This document shows, one piece after another, positions 37,416 through 47,266 of a stretch of 64,000 nt of DNA. A program made the position numbers and the translations under genes. How positions within the stretch are numbered: the first letter of the stretch is position 1; each line of letters opens with the position of its first letter. The stretch is from an uncultured Gammaproteobacteria bacterium (GTDB lineage: Bacteria; Pseudomonadota; Gammaproteobacteria; JAADHQ01), in contig CAMYJO010000014.1 in NCBI GenBank assembly GCA_947258755.1, forward strand, positions 1-64,000, given 5' to 3'. Below the pieces are notes generated by a model. The model searched no databases. It was not told where the DNA came from and saw nothing but the letters and a program-made list of their open reading frames with translations.

Positions 37416-38401
37416 TAACTTCAAAACTATTTTTAAATAAAGCTCAACTAAAGTACGTAATGCATATTTCCTTTCTGTTATTAGCACTGTCTGTCAGCAC
37501 GCTTACAAATGCTGCCAATTGCCTGTATGTCTCATCTTATCATCAAGGCTATGAATGGAATGATGGCATCGAGCGCGGCCTGGAATCAGTTTTGAAAGGA
37601 AAATGCCAGATTGATAGATTTTACATGGACACGAAACGAAATCAGGATGAATCATTTGGAAAAAAACAGGGGCTTGCTGCAAAAAAATATATTTTATCTA
37701 CTAATCCGGATGTCGTTATTGCTGCAGATGACAATGCATCACGTTACCTGGTCAAACCGCACTTCAGAAATTCAAGCATACCCTTCGTTTTTTGTGGTGT
37801 GAACTGGACAGTTGATGAATATGGCTATCCTTATACAAACATTACTGGCATGATCGAAGTAGCTCCTATCATGCAAACCTTGAAGGCCATCAAGGAAATC
37901 AGTAAGTCACCACTACAAGGGGTATATTTATCATCAGATGTATTTACAGAGCATAAAGACTTTCAGCGCTATCGTACATTGTTCGCCCAGCAAAGTGTTG
38001 AAATTACCGGTATCTTCGTTAGCTCAGTTGAAGAATGGAAACAAGCATACCTTGATGCACAAAATGAAGGTTTCATTATTTTAGGCAATAATGCTGGCAT
38101 CAATGACTGGCAGCGTACCGAAGTCATCAAGCACGTAATGCTGAATTCCCGTGTGTTATCGATCACCAACTACGACTGGATGATGCCCTATGCAATGTTT
38201 GCGATCACGAAGCAGCCTGAGGAGCAGGGAGAATGGGCAGGTCAAGTTGCATTGGCTATTCTTAACAAGCTAGTTATCAGTAATATACCGATTGTTGTGA
38301 ATCGAAAAACAAACATGTATACAAACCCTATCCTGAGTAAGGCTGCAGGCATTCGCATACCACCTGATCTGTACCATAAAGCAGTAAAAATTGGCCAATA
38401 A
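37412..38401 (+). CDS. Periplasmic ABC-type substrate-binding protein
   Basis: A 329-residue protein with a signal peptide (hydrophobic 19-34, ending TNAAN) and two lobes of the PF04392 type: LYVSSYHQGYEWNDGIE, TNPDVVIAADDNAS, FVFCGVNW, YLSSDV and ILGNNAGIND. A TTG start overlaps the upstream stop; an ATG at 37460 gives a shorter signal sequence and is equally possible. No permease or ATPase genes are near. Because the next gene begins right after its stop and encodes a membrane sensor with a periplasmic CHASE domain, it probably acts as a ligand-binding partner for signalling, not transport; this is inference. Confidence 0.75.
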   Translation: MITSKLFLNKAQLKYVMHISFLLLALSVSTLTNAANCLYVSSYHQGYEWNDGIERGLESVLKGKCQIDRFYMDTKRNQDESFGKKQGLAAKKYILSTNPDVVIAADDNASRYLVKPHFRNSSIPFVFCGVNWTVDEYGYPYTNITGMIEVAPIMQTLKAIKEISKSPLQGVYLSSDVFTEHKDFQRYRTLFAQQSVEITGIFVSSVEEWKQAYLDAQNEGFIILGNNAGINDWQRTEVIKHVMLNSRVLSITNYDWMMPYAMFAITKQPEEQGEWAGQVALAILNKLVISNIPIVVNRKTNMYTNPILSKAAGIRIPPDLYHKAVKIGQ

Positions 38402-38402
38402 G

Positions 38403-41400
38403 ATGTCAGGCAATCGCTTAAGTAATAACCTTCTATTTCCATTAATTGCCCTAGTCGCAGGACTGCTAATCACAGCATTCTTGATTAATAGCGCATTTGA
38501 ACGTCTGCTCGAACACGAAAAAGATGAGTTTCAAACTCTGACTAACCAGATTAGTGATAGATTATCATCACGATTGAGCACTAGTGAAGAAGCGTTGTAT
38601 AACCTGTCAGCATTTTTCAACTCTTCAAGCATCGTGGATGCGGATGAATTTAGTGTCTTCAGCAATGAAATACTAAACCGCCACCCATATATTCATTCTG
38701 CCCTATATCTACCTCTCATCACTTATGAGCGACGTGGGGAATTTGAATCTAGACTACACAATAATGGCTATGCCACATTCTCTATATCCGAATTCAGGAA
38801 TGGTCGTTACATCACCGCACCGCCACGAGAACGTTATTTCCCTGTGTTATATCAAGAGCCTTTTAATCCATATACCGCCTCGATCATGGGTTATGATGTA
38901 CTGAGCAATAACAATATGTCGACAACGATTAGAACCGCGATCGACTCCGGTAATGCATCTTCTTTATATGATATCGATCCCTTAACCAAGAGAAATTATC
39001 TAACCCTGATAAAGGCACTGTACTCAGGGAAAAGAACCCCTAGTGATGCGCAAGTCAGGCGTACTATAGCAAACAGTTTACTGATTATCAGAGTAGACAT
39101 GGCGACATTAATCGAGGATTTTGCTAACAAGAACAAATACGAACTAAGTGTATTTACAGTTAATGAAGAAACTGGCCAGAGGCAGGCGCGCATTGCCCAC
39201 CATAAAGGCAACGTATTGCTTGATGAGGATCATTGGCGCCTTTCCTTGAATATGCGTGCGGTACCTATCGAACTTACAAGTGGCAAGTATCTTATCGAAA
39301 TTAGCAGTCCCGTCCACTGGTATGATGCCGATACTGATGCTGTTTACATGCGAGGATTGATAGGAATATTACTGACACTACTGCTAATTGTCGGCACAAT
39401 TACACTGACCCTGAGAACAAAAAAACTCCAGGACACCAATAAACAAATATCACGCATGGTAGACCTGCGTACTGACGAGCTACAGCACGAAAAGACCCAA
39501 CTTGAAAATGAGATTAAGGTTCGGCAGCTTGCCGAACAACGACTACTAAGCCAACAAAACTCGATGCTGAAGTTATCAACCGACCAAGTCAGCGCTAATG
39601 AAAGCCTTGATGATGCCTTGAAAAAGATCACTCAAATGTCGGCTGAGACACTAAACGTTGAGTATGTCAGCATCTGGCTATTTAACAAAGATCATAGCCA
39701 GCTAGAATGTACGGACCAGTATATAAACTCAACTCAGCAACATAGTTCTTGTACGATCATTAAGCATATTGATTACCCACTTTACTTTGCAACCCTGGAA
39801 GCTGGACGGCCGATATCGGCAGATGATGCCAGAAACGATGTACGTACCAGTGAGTTCACGGAAACTCTCTTGAAGCCCATGAATATATACTCCATGCTGG
39901 GCGCTCCTTTACGAAGAGAGGGGCAGATTGTTGGTGTATTGTGTCATCAACATACAGATGCCATTCGGGCCTGGAAGCTAGACGAACAGAATTATTCTAG
40001 CTCCATAGGTGACATGATTTCGCTAGAAATGGAACGCTATGGACGCAAAAAGGCAGAATCCAAAACAATTAAGCTTTCCAGGGCCTTGGAGCATGCTGCA
40101 GACTCAGTATTCATCACTGACATTACGGGCATCATTGAATACACAAACCGTTCATTTGAAACTATTACTGGTTATAAAAATGCAGAAGTTATTGGCAAGA
40201 ATACTAGCATTATCAGCTCTGGCAGACACGATAAGGCGTTCTATAAAAAACTATGGAGTACGATACTGGCCGGGCATGAATTCCGCGATATATTCATTAA
40301 TAAAAAAAGTGACGGCACCATCTACTATGAAGAAAAAACAATCACCCCTTTACTCGATGACAATGGCAAGATCTACAATTTTGTATCAGTCGGTAAGGAT
40401 ATCACTGAAAGAATGCAGACCCAGGAACGTCTACACTTCCTCGCACATCATGACCTGTTAACCGAGTTGCCAAACCGGATCATGCTTATTGACAGGCTCA
40501 ATCATGCGATAACAACCTCACAAGCACGCACTGATTCACTTGCAATTATGTTTCTTGACCTCGATCGTTTCAAGATCATTAATGACACCCTGGGGCATAA
40601 TGCAGGCGATCAATTATTACAACTAGTAGCTGACAGGCTTAGGCCCTGTGTGCGCAAGACAGACACGGTTTCACGCATTGGTGGTGACGAATTCGTGATA
40701 TTACTTGAAGAAATAGAGGACATAACAAACATTTCGACAATCGCAAAAAATATTCTCGACTCGCTATCCCACCCTTTCCTACTTGAGGGCCGAGAATTAT
40801 TTATTACTTGCAGTATTGGTATTAGCATACACCCCCAAGACGGCCAGGATTCAAATGCCTTGTTGAAAAATGCAGACAGCGCCATGTATCGCGCCAAGGA
40901 ACACGGTAGAAATAATTTTCAATATTATTCAGAAGACATGAACTCCAGATCACTTGAAAAACTTACTTTGGAGACTGATCTGCGTCATGCACTTCACCGT
41001 GAACAATTCGAACTTCACTATCAACCGCAGGTTGATTTGAGTACGGGCAATATCATCGGATTTGAAGCACTATTACGCTGGCAACACCCTGAATTAGGCT
41101 TGGTATCTCCTATCGACTTTATTCCGATCCTCGAAGACACTGGCCTTATCTTACCGGTTGGTGAATGGGTTTTGCGCACAGCCTGTGAGCAAAACAGAAA
41201 ATGGCAAAAGCAGGGGCTGCCCACCTTACCTGTTGCTGTTAACCTGTCAGCCAGACAATTTAGTGATTCCAACCTCGGCATGCAAGTATCTAGTATATTG
41301 ATGGAAACAAAACTTGCACCTGAATGCCTCCACCTTGAAATTACTGAAAGCGTTATTATGAATAATGCATCTGGAACTTACAAAATACTTGATGAATTAT

Positions 41401-41759
41401 ACCGACTTGGCGTGCATTTAGCAGTCGATGACTTTGGCACCGGCTATTCCTCGCTAAGCTACCTCAAGCGCTTCCCTATCCATATTCTGAAAGTCGATCG
41501 TTCTTTTGTTCGAGATATTACCACTGACCCGGATGATGCATCGATTGTATCGACTGTTATCACCCTTGCACACAGCTTGAAACTAAAGGTCATTGCCGAA
41601 GGTGTGGAAACTGAAGATCAAGCCATGTTTCTGCGAAACAGATCATGCGATATTGCTCAAGGCTATTTGTATAGCAAACCCATATCTGTAGAGCACATGA
41701 GCAAGCTGCTGCAAGATCAATCCAATGCCAAGAACAAGATCGACGAACTGCGTTCATAG
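38403..41759 (+). CDS. CHASE-GAF-PAS-GGDEF-EAL membrane protein
   Basis: A 1118-residue signalling protein. Membrane helix at about 10-30, periplasmic CHASE domain at about 60-250 (FPVLYQEPFNPYTASIMGYD), second helix at 318-338, coiled region, GAF at about 395-545, PAS at 560-680, GGDEF with the intact motif at 760-764, and EAL with E888-A-L. The RxxD inhibitory site RKTD is at 751-754. Both the diguanylate cyclase and the phosphodiesterase sites look functional (DDFGTGYSSLSYLKRFP in EAL). The ATG follows the stop of the binding-protein gene by one base; a TTG four codons earlier is possible. Ligand binding outside probably sets c-di-GMP inside. Confidence 0.92.
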   Translation: MSGNRLSNNLLFPLIALVAGLLITAFLINSAFERLLEHEKDEFQTLTNQISDRLSSRLSTSEEALYNLSAFFNSSSIVDADEFSVFSNEILNRHPYIHSALYLPLITYERRGEFESRLHNNGYATFSISEFRNGRYITAPPRERYFPVLYQEPFNPYTASIMGYDVLSNNNMSTTIRTAIDSGNASSLYDIDPLTKRNYLTLIKALYSGKRTPSDAQVRRTIANSLLIIRVDMATLIEDFANKNKYELSVFTVNEETGQRQARIAHHKGNVLLDEDHWRLSLNMRAVPIELTSGKYLIEISSPVHWYDADTDAVYMRGLIGILLTLLLIVGTITLTLRTKKLQDTNKQISRMVDLRTDELQHEKTQLENEIKVRQLAEQRLLSQQNSMLKLSTDQVSANESLDDALKKITQMSAETLNVEYVSIWLFNKDHSQLECTDQYINSTQQHSSCTIIKHIDYPLYFATLEAGRPISADDARNDVRTSEFTETLLKPMNIYSMLGAPLRREGQIVGVLCHQHTDAIRAWKLDEQNYSSSIGDMISLEMERYGRKKAESKTIKLSRALEHAADSVFITDITGIIEYTNRSFETITGYKNAEVIGKNTSIISSGRHDKAFYKKLWSTILAGHEFRDIFINKKSDGTIYYEEKTITPLLDDNGKIYNFVSVGKDITERMQTQERLHFLAHHDLLTELPNRIMLIDRLNHAITTSQARTDSLAIMFLDLDRFKIINDTLGHNAGDQLLQLVADRLRPCVRKTDTVSRIGGDEFVILLEEIEDITNISTIAKNILDSLSHPFLLEGRELFITCSIGISIHPQDGQDSNALLKNADSAMYRAKEHGRNNFQYYSEDMNSRSLEKLTLETDLRHALHREQFELHYQPQVDLSTGNIIGFEALLRWQHPELGLVSPIDFIPILEDTGLILPVGEWVLRTACEQNRKWQKQGLPTLPVAVNLSARQFSDSNLGMQVSSILMETKLAPECLHLEITESVIMNNASGTYKILDELYRLGVHLAVDDFGTGYSSLSYLKRFPIHILKVDRSFVRDITTDPDDASIVSTVITLAHSLKLKVIAEGVETEDQAMFLRNRSCDIAQGYLYSKPISVEHMSKLLQDQSNAKNKIDELRS

Positions 41760-41940
41760 TCAATATTTCATATCCGTCGCTTCTGCGGCAAGCATCTGTA
41801 TTTAACAAAGAAATAACAATTTAAGTAGGCACACAAAATCATTAGATAATTATTGATCTTGCTAACCTACAACTTGCCAATTTTACTGTATTTTTCACTG
41901 ATCACTTTACCTTCGCGACAGTTTAGTTCACTATTCAACT

Positions 41941-42630
41941 ATGAATACTGAAACCTTAACTGCAGACAGCAAAAAACAGGGCGGCATACGCTGGTCACAT
42001 ATTTTGTTACTCATGCTGGTCATGATGCTGATTACTATTGGCGTAACGGTGTGGGTTGTAAAAAGCTACCTGTTCCCTTCAGAGTTCACCCCGGTTACAC
42101 TAAGCGCTAAAGAGGAGCAGATACTCGACACAAAACTTGAGAAACTGGAATCCTTTCATCAAAGCCGCTCTAATAAAGCCACTGATGATGGCATGCCATC
42201 GTCACTGGAACCGGAAGCCTATAGCGAAGTCGGTGCAAAAAGGGAAATCAACCTAAGTGAAAAAGAAGTCAACGCCCTATTGGCTAAAAACACAGACCTG
42301 GCCAGAAAACTTGCCGTTGATCTGTCCGATGATTTAGTCAGCGCCAAGCTGTTGGTCCCGGTAGACCCGGATTTCCCAATTATGGGTGGTAAGATACTCA
42401 AGGTAAAAGCCGGTATCGAGGTGGCCTATCGTGATAGCAAGCCGGTGGTCGTTATCAAAGGTGTTAGCATCATGGGTGTACCCGTACCCAATGCCTGGAT
42501 AGGCGGGATAAAAAATATAGATCTGGTCCGTGAGTTCGGTGCTCAGCAAGGGTTCTGGAAATCGTTCTCTGAAGGCGTCGACAATATCGCCGTCAAGGAC
42601 GGCAAACTAAATATCAAACTGAAAGAATAG
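41941..42630 (+). CDS. Single-pass membrane protein of unknown function
   Basis: A 229-residue protein with one membrane segment (about 22-45) and a soluble domain that should be periplasmic. The domain has an acidic linker and the segments LSEKEVNALLAKN and KVKAGIEVAYRDSKPVVVIK, a pattern reminiscent of DUF2140/YpmS-like envelope proteins. Family membership is a guess. It stands alone between the sensor operon and the convergent exonuclease. Confidence 0.5.
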   Translation: MNTETLTADSKKQGGIRWSHILLLMLVMMLITIGVTVWVVKSYLFPSEFTPVTLSAKEEQILDTKLEKLESFHQSRSNKATDDGMPSSLEPEAYSEVGAKREINLSEKEVNALLAKNTDLARKLAVDLSDDLVSAKLLVPVDPDFPIMGGKILKVKAGIEVAYRDSKPVVVIKGVSIMGVPVPNAWIGGIKNIDLVREFGAQQGFWKSFSEGVDNIAVKDGKLNIKLKE

Positions 42631-42644
42631 CAAGCTTGTTAGCT

Positions 42645-43559
42645 TCAGACGCGTGCCGAATACCTCAGTTGCGCATTAATTTTTTTCTTGGGTAGATCTC
42701 CCATCGGCTTACTATAGATCTCCTTTTGCAGGTAGTTCAATTCATTCTCTAGATCCGATTCAGGAATATCAATATACCAGGCCTTATAGCCCCCTTCATC
42801 GCCAGATGACCAATAATAGCCACGGCTCTTAAGCTGGTCTTTGCGGTCAAAAGGTGCATTCACGGCCCAAATCCTGTAATCAGCTCGTCTGGCGGATTCC
42901 AGCAGGCATTTCATCGCCGGCTCGGATGTCAATGGTAGTTGCTTACTAAGCAGATGAATACCAGCAAGACAATCGATGGTCGCCCGATGTCCTTCATAGA
43001 AAAATCCGTATTTATAGGCCAGGTACTCGAGCTTACTACTCTCGATACCTTGTTGCTGCCAGTTAATGTCGGCCATAGAACAGCCCCACCATAAATCCTG
43101 AAAACCTGCATAAAGGTTTTCCATAAACGGGCGATCAAAACGGGCATTATGTGCGATCACCAAAACGGTATCAGCTAATAGCTTGGCGACTTGATCCAGG
43201 TCTATCGACTGCCCCGCGACCATTTCATCTGTAATGCCGGTGATGCGGGTTATCTGCTCCGGTATCGGAATACCCGGGTCCTGAAATGCATTATAGGCAG
43301 GCAGCACCCGGTAAATATTGCCATTACTATCAAACTCGAAAGGCACCATCGCTAATTCTATGATCTTGTCGCTGTCCGCATCCAGGCCGGTCGTTTCGAC
43401 ATCCAGATACAGCGCTTTTTTCAGGCTTTGTTCTCCCGGTTCATTATAACTTTCAACCGGACTCAAGCGTTTAATAATCCTGTAATCGCCTGTTTCCTGC
43501 AAACGCCTGGCCATATCATCCAGTGACTTGGTGTCAGTATTGGTATTTTTATTAGTCAT
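42645..43559 (-). CDS. DEDDh 3'-5' exonuclease (DnaQ-like)
   Basis: A 304-residue protein with an RNase T/DnaQ-type exonuclease in its middle. Exo I is LYLDVETTGLDA, Exo II is VIAHNARFDRPF, and Exo III includes GHRATIDCLAGI. The C-terminal part (RIWAVNAPFDRKDQLKSRGY) resembles the extra domain found in exonucleases of this kind. It may degrade single-stranded DNA or RNA ends; a proofreading role is not implied. Confidence 0.8.
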   Translation of the reverse strand: MTNKNTNTDTKSLDDMARRLQETGDYRIIKRLSPVESYNEPGEQSLKKALYLDVETTGLDADSDKIIELAMVPFEFDSNGNIYRVLPAYNAFQDPGIPIPEQITRITGITDEMVAGQSIDLDQVAKLLADTVLVIAHNARFDRPFMENLYAGFQDLWWGCSMADINWQQQGIESSKLEYLAYKYGFFYEGHRATIDCLAGIHLLSKQLPLTSEPAMKCLLESARRADYRIWAVNAPFDRKDQLKSRGYYWSSGDEGGYKAWYIDIPESDLENELNYLQKEIYSKPMGDLPKKKINAQLRYSARV

Positions 43560-43583
43560 TGATTGTATATCGATTATAGGGAA

Positions 43584-43823
43584 CTATTGCGTGGATTCCA
43601 GGATGGTCAGCGCCGCCTGTGTATGCTCAGTTAACTCGCGACCCAGGTCAGTCAGGTAGCCGCCATCTGCTTGTGTGATAAGACCTTTATCGAATAAGCG
43701 TTGTGTCGCCGCAATCTTTTCTGGATCTGCAGTCTTATGAACCTTGATACCTTCCTGAGTCGTTGCCAGATTATAAAGTGCTAGCACATTTAACTCATCT
43801 ACCAGATCAGCTGTAAAAGCCAT
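43584..43823 (-). CDS. TIGR02647-like small protein
   Basis: A 79-residue protein recognised by MAFTADLVDELNVLALYNL and the ending LTDLGRELTEH; it resembles a winged-helix DNA-binding unit. The open frame goes on another 51 codons upstream, but AGAGG seven bases before the ATG at 43823 and the family length favour this start. Function is unknown. Confidence 0.75.
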   Translation of the reverse strand: MAFTADLVDELNVLALYNLATTQEGIKVHKTADPEKIAATQRLFDKGLITQADGGYLTDLGRELTEHTQAALTILESTQ

Positions 43824-43893
43824 GGCCATACCTCTATTTATAGTTACTGTAGTTGAGTCAACTTTATAGCGAATAGCATATATTGACAATAGC

Positions 43894-44904
43894 TCAATCG
43901 GGTATTCCGCTAAATGGAGCCGGCATGGCTGGATCGATACCCAATGTTTTCGCCATTTGTTCTTCGCTGCGGTCAATAAGAAACTCTACCCACAATGGAA
44001 AATGGTCTGAAACACGGTATGACATTTGCCTATGACTGAGTTCTTTATAAACAGCATCTGCGAAATTAATCACACCTGCCTCATTGCTACTCAACAGGTT
44101 CAGCTCTCCCATAAACCAGGCTATCTGGTCGTAGTACTTAGGCTTGGAATTATAGGTGGTTTTAAGATTCAATAGTTTTTTCGGCACCACGAGCCCCGTA
44201 GATGCAAAAGCCTTAAATAAAGGATTATCGCCGCGATCATCAATATTAAAATCACCCAGGACGATAAGATTGCAGATTTCCATGTCATGCTTTGTTCGTC
44301 CTATTATCTCATCGGCAATATAAGCAGAAAGTGCCTTGAGCTCTGGCAAGCGATCATTGGCACTTTTGCCATAACGAATATGCGCAGTTAACAGCGCGAA
44401 ATGTTCATTGGCTGAACGAAAGCCAACGATATAAGGTGTGCGATCAAACTGTTCAGTCGGATTACCCTCATCAGTCGCTGCTAGCACTATCTCTCCGGCC
44501 AGGCCTGAGGGCTGAACTCTGCGTTTATCATAGATATAGGCAAGACGCTCGGTATTGCCGCGCTCACCGATGGTAACATCACTGAATATGACGTCCCAGT
44601 CAGCACCAAGAAACTCATCGAGCAAATAACGAATGGCCGTTGTATTCCGCTTCACTTCCTGAACAGCAAGGACGTCGAATTTTCTGATGATCTCGGCAAT
44701 ATAGGCCAACGCTCTCAGATTTCTCTTCGGACTATCAGCATTCTCTTCCCACAACTGATAAAGGTCGCCGATATTGCGAATATTCCAGGTACCGATGATC
44801 AGGTTGCGGTCAACTTGTTTGGTTGGAATTCCTGATTCTGCAATACGCCGTCGCAAACGTGCAATATCTTCCGCTACTATGGGTGGATAGTCAGTATAAT
44901 TCAC
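43894..44904 (-). CDS. Endonuclease/exonuclease/phosphatase family protein
   Basis: A 336-residue EEP-fold hydrolase with IIGTWNIRNIG at the N-terminus, FDVLAVQEVKRN (metal-binding Glu), LGDFNIDDRGDNPLFK, and VSDHFPLWVEF. The residues for metal-dependent phosphodiester cleavage are all present. It could be a DNase or a phosphatase. It has no signal peptide, so it is cytoplasmic. Confidence 0.8.
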   Translation of the reverse strand: MNYTDYPPIVAEDIARLRRRIAESGIPTKQVDRNLIIGTWNIRNIGDLYQLWEENADSPKRNLRALAYIAEIIRKFDVLAVQEVKRNTTAIRYLLDEFLGADWDVIFSDVTIGERGNTERLAYIYDKRRVQPSGLAGEIVLAATDEGNPTEQFDRTPYIVGFRSANEHFALLTAHIRYGKSANDRLPELKALSAYIADEIIGRTKHDMEICNLIVLGDFNIDDRGDNPLFKAFASTGLVVPKKLLNLKTTYNSKPKYYDQIAWFMGELNLLSSNEAGVINFADAVYKELSHRQMSYRVSDHFPLWVEFLIDRSEEQMAKTLGIDPAMPAPFSGIPD

Positions 44905-44944
44905 TACACTGTCCCTGTTGCTCTAAGCATGAAGCATGATAATT

Positions 44945-46315
44945 CTATTTGATAATCTTATAACAGGGAGTATATGTTTTACTCTCAATTTTCATTCGAT
45001 GTTGACTGACGAAGGAGGCCAGCAATGAATCCATATGCTCCATAATGACCTCGTCGCCGCGTATCTCGAAATGCCCATATTTTTCAATTGCACGCACTCC
45101 TTCATCTTTGACATTGCCGGCAACCACACCTGAAAATGCCCGTCTAAGATTTGCTGCGAGCAAGTGAGGATCCTGATCAGTATGTAATGCCAGATTACGC
45201 ATATTTTCATGCGTCGGCTCAAAGGGTCTCTGGAACTCCTCATCAATTTTCAACAGCCAGTTGAAATAAAATGCATCACCGTGTTTTCTGCGAAAACCAC
45301 ATACTTTTGCGATGCCCTTCTCCATCTCACTGGCGACCAGGACCGGATCATTAATAATGATTGTATAACGCTGCCGGGCCTCCTCGCCTAAAGTATTGGC
45401 AATAAACATATCAATTTGATCAAAATATTCCTGTGCACTTTTGGGGCCGGTGAAAATAAGTGGGAATGGCATTTCCGCATTATCCGGATGCATTAGAACA
45501 CCGAGGATATAAAGTATCTCCTCTGCTGTACCCACCCCGCCCGGAAAGACAATAATGCCATGCCCTAATCGAATGAAGGCTTCCAGCCGTTTCTCTATAT
45601 CCGGCATAATCACCAGGTCATTGACGATTGGATTGGGTGATTCGGCTGCGATGATACCGGGCTCGGTGACACCCAAATACTGACCATCGCGAATACGTTG
45701 CTTAGCATGTCCAATCGTCGCCCCCTTCATTGGACCCTTCATTGCCCCTGGACCGCAACCGGTACAGATATCCAAAGCACGCAAGCCCATTTGATAGCCA
45801 ACCTCCTTGGTATAGTCATATTCCTTTCGCTTGATTGAATGGCCGCCCCAACACACAACCAGATTGGGAGTGCTTTTGGGCTTCAAGACATTGGCATTTC
45901 GCAGAATATGAAACACCGCGTTGGTAATGCCCGTCGATGTCTGCATATCAAATGCCGGGTTGGCATAGATCTCGTCACTGACAAAAATAACATCACGTAA
46001 TACTGCATACAGATGCTCATTAATACCCCTGATCATCTCTTCATCAACAAAGGCATGAGCCGGTGCGTTCTTGACCTGTAGTTTAATACCCCTTTCCTGC
46101 TGTACGACTCGGATGTCGAAATTACGGTAACGTTCCAGCAACATCTTACCATCATCCAGATTACTGCCACTATTGAGCACCGCCAGAGAACAATTTCTGA
46201 ATAGGCTATACAGACCGCCCTGACTGGAATCCAGTAATTTTTCAACTTCGGATTTTGACAGCACTGCCATGCGGCCTACAGGTGAGATAATTGAGTCAAC
46301 TACGTTATATTTCAT
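44945..46315 (-). CDS. ppnN: Nucleotide 5'-monophosphate nucleosidase PpnN
   Basis: A 456-residue LOG/YgdH-type enzyme that cleaves purine and pyrimidine nucleoside monophosphates to base and ribose 5-phosphate. It has GGHSIKRKEYDYTKEVGYQM, CTGCGPGAMKGPMKGA, and the LOG motif FPGGVGTAEEILYILG, with N- and C-terminal regulatory extensions as in E. coli (454 residues). In E. coli (p)ppGpp binding activates it. Confidence 0.92.
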   Translation of the reverse strand: MKYNVVDSIISPVGRMAVLSKSEVEKLLDSSQGGLYSLFRNCSLAVLNSGSNLDDGKMLLERYRNFDIRVVQQERGIKLQVKNAPAHAFVDEEMIRGINEHLYAVLRDVIFVSDEIYANPAFDMQTSTGITNAVFHILRNANVLKPKSTPNLVVCWGGHSIKRKEYDYTKEVGYQMGLRALDICTGCGPGAMKGPMKGATIGHAKQRIRDGQYLGVTEPGIIAAESPNPIVNDLVIMPDIEKRLEAFIRLGHGIIVFPGGVGTAEEILYILGVLMHPDNAEMPFPLIFTGPKSAQEYFDQIDMFIANTLGEEARQRYTIIINDPVLVASEMEKGIAKVCGFRRKHGDAFYFNWLLKIDEEFQRPFEPTHENMRNLALHTDQDPHLLAANLRRAFSGVVAGNVKDEGVRAIEKYGHFEIRGDEVIMEHMDSLLASFVSQHRMKIESKTYTPCYKIIK

Positions 46316-46402
46316 TTTTTACCTACATTATTTTTTCATTAGTATTATTTATACGGCAAGTTCTAAGCTCAAAGGTTCTGCCATGGTTGTGTATTTATAC
46401 AA

Positions 46403-46804
46403 TCAGTCAGAGTCACTTTCTTTTTTCAACAGTTCTGCGAGGCCGGCAAAAGGCTGGTGACTGGCCGCTTCCTGCTTTGTCTGAGCCAGGCCATCATAGC
46501 CACGCACATGGTCTATATATTTTTGGTGCTCGTTATCATGGCAGTACAAACATAAATTTTCCCAGTTACTACCATCTGCCGGATTGTTTTCATGATTATG
46601 ATCTTTATGATGAACCGTCAGCTCCTGCAAATTTGCTCTGGTAAATTCACGTCCACAGCGTCCACAGACCCATGGATGGATACCTAAAGACTGTTCTCGA
46701 TAACCTTGTTGACGCTGTTCAGCATTGCGCCTGGCATCGGCGACTACCCGATCAAGTTTATCCGTATCGATGGGGTCACCGGCCACTCTTGGGCGTTTAG
46801 CCAT
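46403..46804 (-). CDS. yajD: HNH nuclease family protein YajD
   Basis: A 133-residue protein with a zinc-supported HNH fold: CGRCGREF, then LTVHHKDHNHENNPADGSNW and LCLYCHDNEH. The ATG at 46804 with GGAGAG is the family start; the ATG four codons earlier is less likely. Whether YajD cuts DNA in the cell is not known. Confidence 0.88.
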   Translation of the reverse strand: MAKRPRVAGDPIDTDKLDRVVADARRNAEQRQQGYREQSLGIHPWVCGRCGREFTRANLQELTVHHKDHNHENNPADGSNWENLCLYCHDNEHQKYIDHVRGYDGLAQTKQEAASHQPFAGLAELLKKESDSD

Positions 46805-47266
46805 ATTGCTCTCCAAAGCATTCAGTACAAACGTGTTGATTCATAACGCGTTAGATTACAGCATCATGAAGACAATTTACAGACGCGGCCATGGAGCACA
46901 TACACAAGCAAATCGACTCAATTCTGGCTCTGAGGAACTCAGCTTTAATGAGGGTCTTGGTACGTTACGCAGCGCTACATTGCCGAGGACAAGGTCCAGG
47001 TCACCATCCGACGATGAGGTTGCCATTATTTCAATTGGACTGGATTAGCGACATATTGTCTCAGCTGCTGCTCAGGCACTAATAGCTCAAGCCTTATCTG
47101 CGATTCAACACCCATCCTGAGTGCATTATCCCTTATATTTATAATTGTTATTGCAGTGCCCTGGAATTTGTACTATTCTGAAATTTCCACCCTCAAATCT
47201 GCAGGAATAATTATAACTACAACTGCTAGGAATAATTAAAGCGATATATTGGGAGCATATGTCATT
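46805..47266. other. Intergenic region, no gene identified
   Basis: Two overlapping plus-strand frames (46725-47048 and 46891-47082) share this stretch, but neither has a ribosome site or recognisable protein. The GC content of 46890-47040 is higher than of the flanks, which may mark a decayed gene or inserted piece. AGGAATAATTA occurs twice (47203-47213 and 47228-47238) in the leader of the next gene. Confidence 0.4.

Noticed and set aside
46725-47082. Two overlapping plus-strand frames after yajD
   Set aside because: They lack ribosome sites and protein-like composition, overlap each other, and the first overlaps yajD on the other strand.
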